Positions 51,264 through 60,766 of a DNA stretch of 64,000 bases are shown here, piece by piece. The first letter of the stretch is position 1. Every line of letters starts with the position of its first letter. This DNA comes from Rhytidiadelphus loreus. Lineage: Eukaryota; Streptophyta; Bryopsida; Hypnales; Hylocomiaceae. The DNA is taken from positions 28,767,025 through 28,831,024 of the forward strand of contig OX344763.1 in NCBI GenBank assembly GCA_947034895.1, read 5' to 3'. A program made the position numbers and the translations under genes. The notes below the pieces were generated by a model. It did no database searches and was not told the DNA's origin. It saw only the letters and a list, made by a program, of their open reading frames with translations.

Positions 51264-52103
51264 CTAATTTTTTAATTCCCATACCAAATCAAATTAAAAC
51301 TAAGCCAAGAAAAATTATTTTGGTAATTATTACTTTGGTCCCCATTCTTCACATAGTTTGCTATGATAGACAAGTGCGCCATCTTCCATGAGCAATCCTT
51401 ATGGAACTTTACCCATAAAATGAAGCAATTTGCCATTTTAGACCACTTCCACAAAATCTTTAGCTGAACATTGATTTTGAGGCATAAAGACAAATTTTGA
51501 CTTTTGCCCTCTAGCAAATGTGCCCCAAATCATCAAAGAAATCTGTCTACTTTTGAAAGTAGAAACTATAGAACTTGATGAATAGTGCTCATATGTAGTT
51601 CTCCAAACATAAATTTGTCTAGAATTTTTTCCAACTTTATAGGTATATTCATCTATCCAAGTGTCAAGAAAGGTCTCTTTTGCACTCCATCCACATTAGT
51701 TTTGAGCAAAAGTCAATCGCTAAGATATGTGATCAAGTGTCAAGAAAGGTTTTTTGAGTGTAATTTGACTAAAAATGCCACTTTTATAAAAGTTTTTTTG
51801 AATAATACTTCTACTCACTTGCTTAAAACATATATTGGTAATCTCTAAAAGTAACGAGTGATGATGAATTTTTGAGTACCGCACAATAGCACAAACATCT
51901 CTATCATTAAGCTTCTTAGCATAACTTCTTCTATAAGGTTTGCTCTTGTAACTTCCATCTTCTTTGAACTTCTTCACTAACCTCTGAACTGTTCTAATAG
52001 AAACTCAAACAATGACTACAATGTGAACTCTTGAAGTCCTTGCCTCATTCAAACCTATAATGCAAGCATGAATTTCATCTAAAACTGTCATCATCTATTC
52101 TCT
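51264..52103 (-). pseudogene. Decayed Tc1/mariner-type transposase
   Basis: One continuous reading frame of about 280 codons, interrupted by about ten stop codons but with no net frameshift. In order: an N-terminal DEIHACIIGLNEART helix, VSIRTVQRLVKKFKEDGSY (second helix-turn-helix of Tc1-type paired domains), the linker KSKPYRRSYAKKLNDRDV (position of the GRPR-type linker), then KPFLTLDHI. The DDE catalytic part follows: WIDEYTYKVGKNSRQIYVWR (first Asp), MIWGTFARGQKSKFVFM, SAKDFVEVV and LLMEDGALVYHSKL (second Asp, 89 residues after the first). The third acidic region (usual form PDLNPIE) is eroded. All matches are from memory of the family. Many stops are compatible with C-to-T change. It is clearly non-functional. 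Terminal repeats of the parent element were not found. Confidence 0.85.
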
Positions 52104-52450
52104 TTCACAATGCAAATTAGATCCTCAAATCTCAGAAACCAACCCTCATGCACTCATTCATCACCTAGTCTCTCAATTCATCAAAAATCACACTCAATCT
52201 CTATAATGCTCAATTGAAAATGCAAGCATTGATATTCATAGGAGAAAGCTTCTTCATGCATGTATGATACACAGTTATAAGCAAGTGGATTCTTCTAGAT
52301 GTGACAACTATACACTTCTAGATTTATTTGTTACTAATTTTTTTAAGAAGCATTTATGTTTGAAGATTGTGTCAAATGGATAATTTCAGTGCAAAAGCAT
52401 GAGGTGTCAAAGATATTGCAACATTTTTAGTATGTCCTTACTCAAAATTG

Positions 52451-52990
52451 TTTCTCATAGTTACACATGTTGGTAGATTTTGAATATCTTTGTGTGTATT
52501 CATTTTCTGGCCTTGAAATTTGGTACAGATGTTATAGACATAGAGATGATCTTGTGGCAAAATTTTCTTGGTAAAATAAAAAATTTTCAGCCCTAGGGAG
52601 GGTGTCAAAGTTGGTAGTGCCCGTCTACAGTAGTGAAATGGTTTCCCCGATTGTTTCTCACAACAACACATGTTGGTAGATTTTGTATTATCTTTTTTTT
52701 TTGTGGATCTCTTGGACTTGAAATTTTTCACACATGTAATCAATATAGATATTATCTCATGAAAAAAATTTCATGTTTAAAAAAAAAGATTTCAATCCTT
52801 GGGAGGGTGTCAAAGTTGGCAATAGTAAAACTTTTCTCGTAGCTACACATGTTGGTAGATTTCAAATATCTTTTTTTGTGTAAATCTTTTGGCCTTCAAA
52901 TTTGGCACACATGTTATTAACATAAAGTTGATTTTTTGTCGGAAAATTTCATGGTCAAAGAACAATTCTTCAGCCATCAGTGAAAGTTCA
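52451..52990 (+). repeat. Tandem repeat, three units of about 180-203 bp
   Basis: Units start at about 52451, 52654 and 52832 with TTTCTCRYAG..ACACATGTTGGTAGATTT. Each goes on through GGMCTTGAAATTTGG..ACATGTTAT and, in the first two, ends near GGGAGGGTGTCAAAGTTGG. Diverged, non-coding. Confidence 0.8.
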
Positions 52991-53034
52991 TTCCTTGGGA
53001 ATGCAAAAACGCCATTTTGATTGGTACCTTACTG

Positions 53035-53375
53035 TACAAGACCTCACCTTTATAATACACAAAATTACAAGGATGAATAGTTGCACTTTTGTCCTACATA
53101 GAAGGATTCTTTGTCATTCATTCACCAAAAAATGTTTGCAATGTCTTTTAAGGGTAAAAGACCTTTATAGGCCTTCAAGAAGGATCAATAGAATCTTCCT
53201 AGCATGTGTGGGTGCAAAAATGGCACTTTGAATGAGGTAGCTATCCAAATTTGCCAAGAAAACCCTCATCAATCAATAATTCCTCCTCCCTTTGGATACA
53301 AACACAAACAAAATTAGGAAACTTAATTGACTATACTCCATCTCATAGTTACAAGAAAAAAACTACAAAGACCAA
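53035..53375 (+). repeat. Direct repeat with 57105-57500, includes a P4-type MITE
   Basis: Carries a P4-family fragment in reverse (ACAAGGATGAATAGTTGCAC, then AATGTCTTTTAAGGG at about 53142), followed by flanking DNA. That flank is also shared with 57250-57430: AAGAAGGATCAAYAGAATCTTCC, AAAAATGGCACTTTGAA and CTCCCTTTGGAYACAAACAC. The repeat therefore extends beyond the MITE. Confidence 0.7.
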
Positions 53376-53863
53376 GAATTAGGCCTATCTGCCTATAAGG
53401 TAACTCTACCTATAATAGGCAAAATGGGAAGAGCCCATCACAAGCAAAATTATACTAATGGTGTACATTCCAATTTTAAAATATGCACCATTAGAATAAT
53501 TTTGTTTGTGATGCAAGTGTGCACCTCTATAAAATGTATCTATTTTGATGTTGGAGTGTCATATTCAAATGCTTGTAATAAACATAGTAAGACAAGTTTA
53601 AAACATTCATAAGTAATTCATTTGAAGCACTTCCAAAACAACTAGTCATATTTCACTACTTCATGTCAAGCATTCCTTCTTCTTTCCATTGTGAAACGTT
53701 TTTTTTGAAACCTTCCTCAATGAACCTTAATAGGATGAAGTGTACTTTTCAAAATATTCATCATCCACCTAATTGAGCACTTTGAGGTTAAATAAATGCT
53801 AAAAGTATTATGTTTTCGTCATGTAGTAGAAGTGGTATTATCGGCTTCAATTGTAGTGTCATA

Positions 53864-54152
53864 AGGTAGTCACCCAAACATACTAGGTGCCTAAAAGCAC
53901 CACTTGATGAAATGCTCACAACATGTACATCTCCTATAGTAGATCAATGTGTACTTGAAGAAACAGTTGTAAACCATCTACCAAAATAACTTTGATTCTT
54001 CACAACTTTTGCATACAAAACTCAAATGATACATTCTTTGGCACATTGAAAAATACTATAACTTGCCACTAAGAGAATAATTATAAGAATTTCACTACTC
54101 TAGGTATAGAAATGGTCCACACTAAAAGAAGTAGTTTTGGGTGTCCCTATCT
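53864..54152. mobile_element. TA-flanked MITE (AGGTRGG family)
   Basis: Ends AGGTAGTCACCCAAA and, on the other strand, AGATAGGGACACCCAAAAC. TA lies at 53862-53863 and 54153-54154. An internal block GGTGCCTAAAAGCACCACTT resembles 57711-57981. Confidence 0.65.
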
Positions 54153-54281
54153 TAAAGCCCTAAAAGAACTAAAGAGATGAAAAGATGTGTAGTACAAAAG
54201 TGGCACTTGGAAAAAAAAAGGTAGATTGTAGGCATATTTGTCATTCTATTATTATTATTAAGGCAAAGCGATATATATAAC

Positions 54282-55216
54282 TTAACCTCTAAAGGTCAGA
54301 GACTATGTTTTTACCAAAAATGTTCCAAAATTGCCATTTCTAATACAAGTACCAAATTTTAGAAGAAAAACATTTTTGAACACATGTAACCATTATAGGA
54401 TCTTGTAGTGTTCTAGTTTGAGAAGATGTGGAAAAAATTTCAGAAATTTCCACCATGTAGATTGCAAGATTTTAGTGTTTGAATTGACAAAAATCTTTTT
54501 TTTGGCCCTGCAAAAAATCGGGCAGCTGCACTTCACAAGGTCACATTTGTATGAAAAAATGTCCAAAATGGTAGTAACTCCGTCTGGATTCATTCTTCAA
54601 GGCAAATTTTATACATTCTTGAAAAAATTTAGATAATTTTGAATTGCACAACATATAGGAAAAAAATAGTAAGTAGATAGATGTAGAGAATGATTCAAAA
54701 CACTAAATTGTTGAGAATTTAATTATGGAATTGAAAAATTCCAATCTCAATGGTTTTAATGTAGTAATAAACAATCTGCATCACATACTTTTATTTTTTT
54801 CAAAAAATATTAGAAATTGAGTTAAATAAAAGACTCCAAAGTTAATTTTAGAGAGGGAATCTATAACTGCTTGCAAACTAGAACACTTCATAATTTTCAT
54901 CTCATAAATCAAAATGGAATGATTCAAATCTTTTCATGTATATATAAATCTAAAGAACCAATTTCAAATTTTTATTTAAAAAAAGTAATCTTTTAAGAAA
55001 ATTTTGGACTGCCCGTTGAGCATTGGAAATTACATATCATGCAATAACTTTTGAACCATGTAGTCAAAAGTTATGAAAATTAATGGGCCTAGAATTTACT
55101 CCTTGGGCCCATGTTCTGTGGAAATTTCAAAGAAAAAAAATAAAAATTCCATTTGTAATGAGTTGCCAAAAATTGCTATGTTGTCAAAAAATGCAGTTCG
55201 GTCCTTTAGGGGTTAA
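54282..55216 (+). mobile_element. TTAA-type element, P1 family, full length
   Basis: 935 bp; ends TTAA-CCTCTAAAGGTC and CGGTCCTTTAGGGG-TTAA. Collinear with 12715-13631. The conserved block CAGCTGCACTTCACAAGG lies near 54523. Frames through this block look alike in several copies because the DNA is conserved; no protein function is implied. Confidence 0.82.
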
Positions 55217-55800
55217 CATTCTCATAAACGATGCAATGGACAAGGTGGGGGAAAGCCCCTTCATTAAAAACAAAAACAAGAATGAAAAAAACTTAACATT
55301 CTTACAAGGCTCTTGAAAACCTCTCGGGAAAAGAATTCATATTCTTCTTTAATTTACCACATCTCTAGTCTCATCCTAAGCACAAGGTAACAAAAGCTAT
55401 TGGAAGAAGAAATGCACTAGCCACAATATAAGTTGTGCCACATGTCCTCTATATTGAGCATTACACTTTGAGATTTTATTTTCGGAAAAGATGAGTTCCT
55501 ACAAAGTGAATAGAAGATATTCTGAAATTGGCCAAAGCGTACTTGCTATTTTTTTTTGTACTCAAGTGATAATTGAGGTGTAAGTGAAAGTATATTATAA
55601 AATTATCCATATAAATGTTTTTGGAGTTTTGATTGTAATTCACAATTGTATATCCTAACATATCAACAACCCTATGTACTGTTGTCTGTAATATCTGCTT
55701 TGGCTTTCTAAACTTCCTGGAGGGAAGCTTTTCTAACTAGAATAAATTCCATCTACAACATCCAAAACCACAAGACATCCTAAATTCCTAACTAGTCTAA
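55217..55800. other. AT-rich intergenic DNA
   Basis: Nothing recognised. Confidence 0.4.
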
Positions 55801-55803
55801 CAA

Positions 55804-56736
55804 CACTAGAAGAAAATGAAGGGTTTTGCAATTGCAATGTGCAACTCATTTTGTAGTTGCATAAGATGTTTGCAACTAGGTGACAATGTAGAGATTGCAG
55901 TTGCAGTGGACAAGTTGCATTAGTCGCAAGATTGCATGACTCATTTGCGACTCATTTGCGACTTGTAGATTTTTAGATTTTTAAAATATTAATCTCAATG
56001 ATTTGTAGATTTCTAATTTTCAGATCTATCTTTTTTTTAGATATTAGAATTTTAGATCAATTTTTTTCAAGATTTTAGAATTTCATATCATTCTACCTTT
56101 TTTTAGATTTTAGAATTTCAAATCTACCTTTTTTTTAGATTTTAAAATTTAAAATTTACCTTTTTCCTAGATTTCAAATATTCAAATATTGGTATATAAT
56201 AGATTTCATTGGTTTAGGGAAACCTTACAATTTCATAGATTTTAAAATTCTTGGATTTTAAATGTTTTTTTTATTTCTATAGATTGTAGAAGTCTATAAA
56301 TTGTAGAAATCAACAAACCTTAGAAATGTACAAAGTGTAGAAATCTTAGAATTAAATCAACAAAATTCATTGCATAAGACTACAACAACTTACAAGTCTT
56401 ATAGGTCTAATAATACTCTTGACAATTGATATGGGACCATTGTAATTGTTTTCTAGTTGAACTCTAGTTGCTTTTTGAGTTGCAGTCTAATTGCTTCTAA
56501 GTTGTAATCTAATTGCTTTCAAGTTGCCAGTCTAGTTGCAGCTAGTTGCTAGTTGCTTTCTAATACATCCCTGTAATCCTAAACTTCACTTTGCAACTAT
56601 TTTGCAACTAGAACAACTTATAACTTTGTTCATGTCAGATCTGGTGCAATTATAGAGGGCTACAATTGCAGGACAGTCGTATAGGATACATAGTTGCATT
56701 ACAATCGGTTGCAGCGGACATGTTTTTCTTCTAGTA
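55804..56736. mobile_element. CACTA-type element with CAA duplication
   Basis: 933 bp; the left end is CACTAGAAGAAAATG, the right end on the other strand is TACTAGAAGAAAAACATG (terminal C to T). It is flanked by CAA at 55801-55803 and 56737-56739. Subterminal GTTGCA/TTGCAACT words are reiterated at both sides (55830-55960 and 56455-56605), as is usual for CACTA elements. The middle is a run of TTTTTTAGATTTTAGAATTTC units (about 56030-56170). No transposase. Confidence 0.8.
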
Positions 56737-56813
56737 CAACTCTGAGGTTGGAATAACAATATTTCCTCCACTCACATCTTTGTATGGAAGGAATTGCCAT
56801 TAATCTGTAACCT

Positions 56814-57041
56814 TTAACAACTCCGTGGCCATCCTTTGGTGGATGGATTATAGAGAATTCTTTTGTGTGGGATAGAAATGCAACTATTCATCCTTGAAGT
56901 TTTTTATGAAAGGGGAGGTCTTGTATAGTAGTTTGACTTCCAATGAGACAATGAGTGCTTTTGGACTTTTGTGAACCAACTATTTACACAATGCCAAAAG
57001 GTATGATTTCCACAATCTCTAGCTTGTCTTTCAAGGGTTAA
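56814..57041 (+). mobile_element. P4-family MITE, left unit of an inverted dimer
   Basis: The right end is TGTCTTTCAAGGG-TTAA (57038-57041). The left TTAA at 56814-56817 is tentative because the adjoining bases are not CCCTT-like. Core GTGTGGGATAGAAATGCAAC and GAGGTCTTGTATAGTAGTTTG. Confidence 0.65.
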
Positions 57042-57247
57042 AAGATGAGATAGTGACTCTAGAAATCAATCCTTCTAATACTATGTGAATCATTGATTTA
57101 AGAGAATCTAAAAGCACTCATTGAAAGTCAAACTACTATACAAGACCTCTCCTTTTCATAGAAAACTTCAAGGATGAATAGTTGCACTTCTATCCCACAC
57201 AAAAGGATTCTCGGTCATTCATAGTTGCACTGTCCTTTAAGGGTTAA
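57042..57247 (-). mobile_element. P4-family MITE, right unit of an inverted dimer
   Basis: Mirror image of the left unit: AAACTACTATACAAGACCTC, GGATGAATAGTTGCACTTC and the end CTGTCCTTTAAGGG-TTAA (57244-57247). The two units together form about 350 bp of inverted repeat. Confidence 0.7.
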
Positions 57248-57667
57248 AAGAACTTTACATGCCTAATTGGGCAACCCAAGAAGGATCAACAGAATCTTCC
57301 TAATATATGTGGGTACAAAAATGGCACTTTGAAATGAAAGAACTACCCAAATTTGCCAAAAAGAACCTCATCAATCAATGATTTCTTCTCCCTTTGGACA
57401 CAAACACAAACAAAATTAAGAAGCTTAATTGATGATATTCTTCTCATAGTCACTCAAGAGAAAAACTACAGAGACTAAGTAAGAATTAGGTCTATAATCT
57501 TTGCAAACACATTCCAACAATCCAAAGGTGTATTGCACAAAATAATGAACTTACTTGACTGAGATCATTAATTCTCGTTCATTCTAGTATGCTCATTATT
57601 TGGTTGGACTACAGTTTCAATGAAAGTCATTAATTCAACTTTTTAAGGCCTCTACAAAGTTTTGGGA

Positions 57668-58910
57668 TTAACCCCTCATCGCCTGAGGGGACAAAAAGTG
57701 TCCTCATGTAAGGTGGGTACCTAAAAGCGCCACTTATTGGCACTGTGTATAGTTACTGCTGTTAGGCTGATTAGATTTTGATTTAGTTGTGTAGGCAAGA
57801 ACAAGCACATTCCAATGCACCAAAAAACATAAGATTTGAATATTGTATGCAAAAGTTATTAGCAGTCAAAGTCAGTTTTTGAAAGCACCATCTACAACCT
57901 GTAAAGATGACTGATTTTGAAAATGTATACTTGTTCTAGATGGCGCTTTTAGGTCAGGTGCCATTTTAGGTGTACCTACCTTATAATTCAAAGTGTTGTA
58001 ACTTTTGCATCTGATATCCGAATTCAATAAAAATTTGTTGGTAAAGTTGCACTCTTACTTCTAGTTTGTGTGGTAAAATTTTCAGATCAATCCAAGATTT
58101 ACAAATTAAATGGGAGCCAATCAAAGTTCATAGGTTCAATTTGAATTCACCAAACTACATTTGATGGTTGAAACTTTGGGGGGGTGTATCTCCTTCATAC
58201 AATGTTCGTTTTCAATCAAACTTGTTGGGTTATGTTTCCCTGTAGTCTAGTTATTGTGGTAAAATTTTCATGTCAATACAAACTTCTTTGAATGTTTGGG
58301 AGCAATTCAAAATTTAAAATCCAGCCATTTTCGGATCACAGTGAAATTCGGCGGCTTGTAACTTCTTCATAAAGTGTCCAATTTCAATAATTTATTTTGT
58401 GAAAGTTGCGCATACTAGTCTTGTTTGTGTGGCTAAAATTTCACATGAATCCAAAAGGTAATGAATGACTGAGATGCTTTTTAGTGGAGGAGGTTTAGCC
58501 TTACATGGTGTTTTTTGCAACTTTTCATGCTATTTTTTGACATTTCAAATCTGTTTTGCAGACACATTGAGTCAATTGAATGATATTTTTTTTCACCAAT
58601 GTGTTTGTATGTTGATTTTGAATCACTTTATAGTCTCAAGTTTTTTCATCTGAGTAGGTTTAGAAGTCGAATTTCACCTCCAAATGTTTTTTTTGGAAAA
58701 TTTCAGCATCTTTTTTTAACATTGAAACATTATAATCTTTCAATCCATGCGGTCAATGGCTTCAAATTTTTTCTGTGTCATCTACAATATGTTCACTACA
58801 ATATTGTACGGTTAAGATTTCTATAACTTAGCGACATCTAAATTTACAACACTTCAAAAGCAACGCTGTTTTTGACCTCAGTGTTTGGACTTTAGGTGAT
58901 GAGGGGTTAA
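57668..58910. mobile_element. TTAA-type element, 1.24 kb, CCCCTCATC ends
   Basis: TTAA at 57668-57671 and 58907-58910. Ends CCCCTCATCGCC and, on the other strand, CCCCTCATCACC. A tandem-like interior carries repeated AARTTTTCAKRTCAATCC and TTGTGTGGYWAAAATTTCA words (58070, 58255, 58430). A TA-flanked MITE is nested at 57711-57981. No transposase frame. Confidence 0.75.
57711..57981. mobile_element. TA-flanked MITE nested in the 57668-58910 element
   Basis: Ends AGGTGGGTACCTAAAAGCG and, on the other strand, AGGTAGGTACACCTAAAATG. TA lies at 57709-57710 and 57982-57983. Inner inverted words are AAAAGCGCCA near the left end and TGGCGCTTTTAGG near 57940. Confidence 0.72.
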
Positions 58911-59540
58911 GTTTTGTTGTCTTGTGTTTGGATACTATTTTGCAACCTTAGAGTAATCGTGAAGCAAGTGATTTTTCCTAATTACAACACCTTCCATTCT
59001 TCGACACCTAAAAGATAACCTTGAATAAACACTTCCATCACTCAAAACCACCACAACTATTCAAAAGCAAACAATGAGAGGTGAGGAGTTTTTGGAAGCA
59101 ACTAATGAAAGTTGAGACATTTTGTGCTTCAAGGGTGTCCATTCAAGGTGAGTCTAGTATTATATATAGGCTACCCTAAGGCATTTGTAGCCTTGGTATA
59201 CTAGTGAGGTAGCAATGAGTTCAAATCTGAGCTTTGGCAAGGTGCTTACAACCATAGTCTACCCATTTGTGGTTGGAGGTCAAATGACCTAGTTGTCATA
59301 TGGGGTGTATCTTCCAACATAGATACTATAAATGGCCAACTCACCGTCTAGGTCCATGAAGGTTAGACAATTGAGTCATTTCCAAGAGATACTGGTTCAT
59401 TCACACATCTTTCAAATCAAAGTTTACTTTCTTCATCTAGGCCATCCTATATTCTCACCTTTGAAAAACCTATAAAATATTACTCAAGCATCATAAACTT
59501 ACAAAACTACTTGGATTGCATTTTTCTTAAGCTCACTAAA
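58911..59540. other. Intergenic DNA
   Basis: No gene or repeat recognised. Confidence 0.4.
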
Positions 59541-59850
59541 ATAGGAGGTTCTAAAAAGCACTTAGGCTCTAAAATCACCCACCTACTCAAATGTACACTA
59601 TTTGTACATGTTGCTTTTTCGTTGTACGAGCAATGTACAAATAGTGCACATTTGAGGTGGGCGATTTTAGAGCCCTACGCCATTTCAACTTCAAAAATTT
59701 ACAACTAATTCCACAAAGCTCCAAAAAATATGAAACAAATTGGATTATATACCAATTCCATTTGTCTTTCGAGAAAAATTTACTGAAAAAAATTTCAAGA
59801 AGTTTCACTTCCCCAAGTTTCACTTCCCTTTAATAGGCTCATCAAATTTT
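59541..59850. mobile_element. Hairpin-headed repeat (C3 family)
   Basis: Begins TAGGAGGTTCTAAAAAGCAC and contains a 110-bp hairpin (59565-59674). The outer arms are GGCTCTAAAATC and GATTTTAGAGCC; the inner arms are TGTACACTATTTGTAC and GTACAAATAGTGCACA. The body matches the copies near 14.8, 17.1 and 17.4 kb. The right end is unclear (about TTTAATAGGCTC). Confidence 0.65.
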
Positions 59851-59989
59851 TTGGGGTCATGCTACCTTTCAGATAGTGGGACTAAGAAAAAGGTTTTCTT
59901 TTCTGCTGTTACCTTCCTGCCTACAAATCCATGAAATGGGAGACTACACACTTCCCTCAAATGCAGTATAGTAATGCCCTTGAAGAACG

Positions 59990-60766
59990 GAAGGGATGAG
60001 AGGATGCAACTACATTCGACCAGTTATTGGAAACGAGACAGATGGTAGTAGACAGCAACAGTGACAACTTGGGAGAAGAGAAGAGACTTGAAAAGGACCG
60101 CTTTGGGTGTAGAACATGGAGCTTCAGATGGGAGCTTGGGTGGGATGCATTCAAATGAGTGAACAAAAATACGTCCTATAGCTTCATCCAAAAAGGGACA
60201 AGCACATGGGTTTGTGTAAGCAAGGCGACGACAGAGTATGTCGGAGGAAATTAGCACCAAAACCAGAAAAAGATAAGAAAACTCTGCAAGCCACCTTGCA
60301 GAGGCAAAAACCAGGGAAGAGGAGGCCCGACGGGTTACATCTCATCTTTGTGCCTAACATCTCCACTGCGTTAGAGCTATCTGAATCAGAAGATGTCAAT
60401 AAGTTATATATCGCTGGCAGTGAGCTTGATTGCCATTGGCTTGAGTGTAGAGGAAGAAAAGTCCTCCCTGACGATTGACCAAAACTGCTGACAAGTACGA
60501 GCTTCCAGTCCCTAGCTTTGGTAGACAATACAATAGAAGAACTTCCACGTTTATCATGGAATTATCAAGAAGCAAATGCTCCTTCACTTCTAATGACTAC
60601 TTTCTAACAAACACCTATCTACACTGCAAGTATCGAACCCTCCCTAAGAAAAAATTGTTTACTGGCCAGCCCTGAATCCAACAGGCACAACAGCTCCTGC
60701 GTAAATGTCCTAGGCAGCTGTTTTGTAAGACCAACAAGGTCCTTGCAACATAGAACTTCAAAATAA
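59990..60766 (-). other. Probable 3' untranslated region of the gamma-adaptin gene
   Basis: GC content rises at about 59.99 kb, matching the neighbouring gene and contrasting with the AT-rich DNA to the left. Frames of 60-114 residues on both strands have no recognisable family and are probably incidental. The polyadenylation site is not identified. Confidence 0.45.

Noticed and set aside
60184..60528. 114-residue minus-strand frame and overlapping plus-strand frames downstream of gamma-adaptin
   Set aside because: They overlap one another in a probable 3' untranslated region and match no domain known to me.
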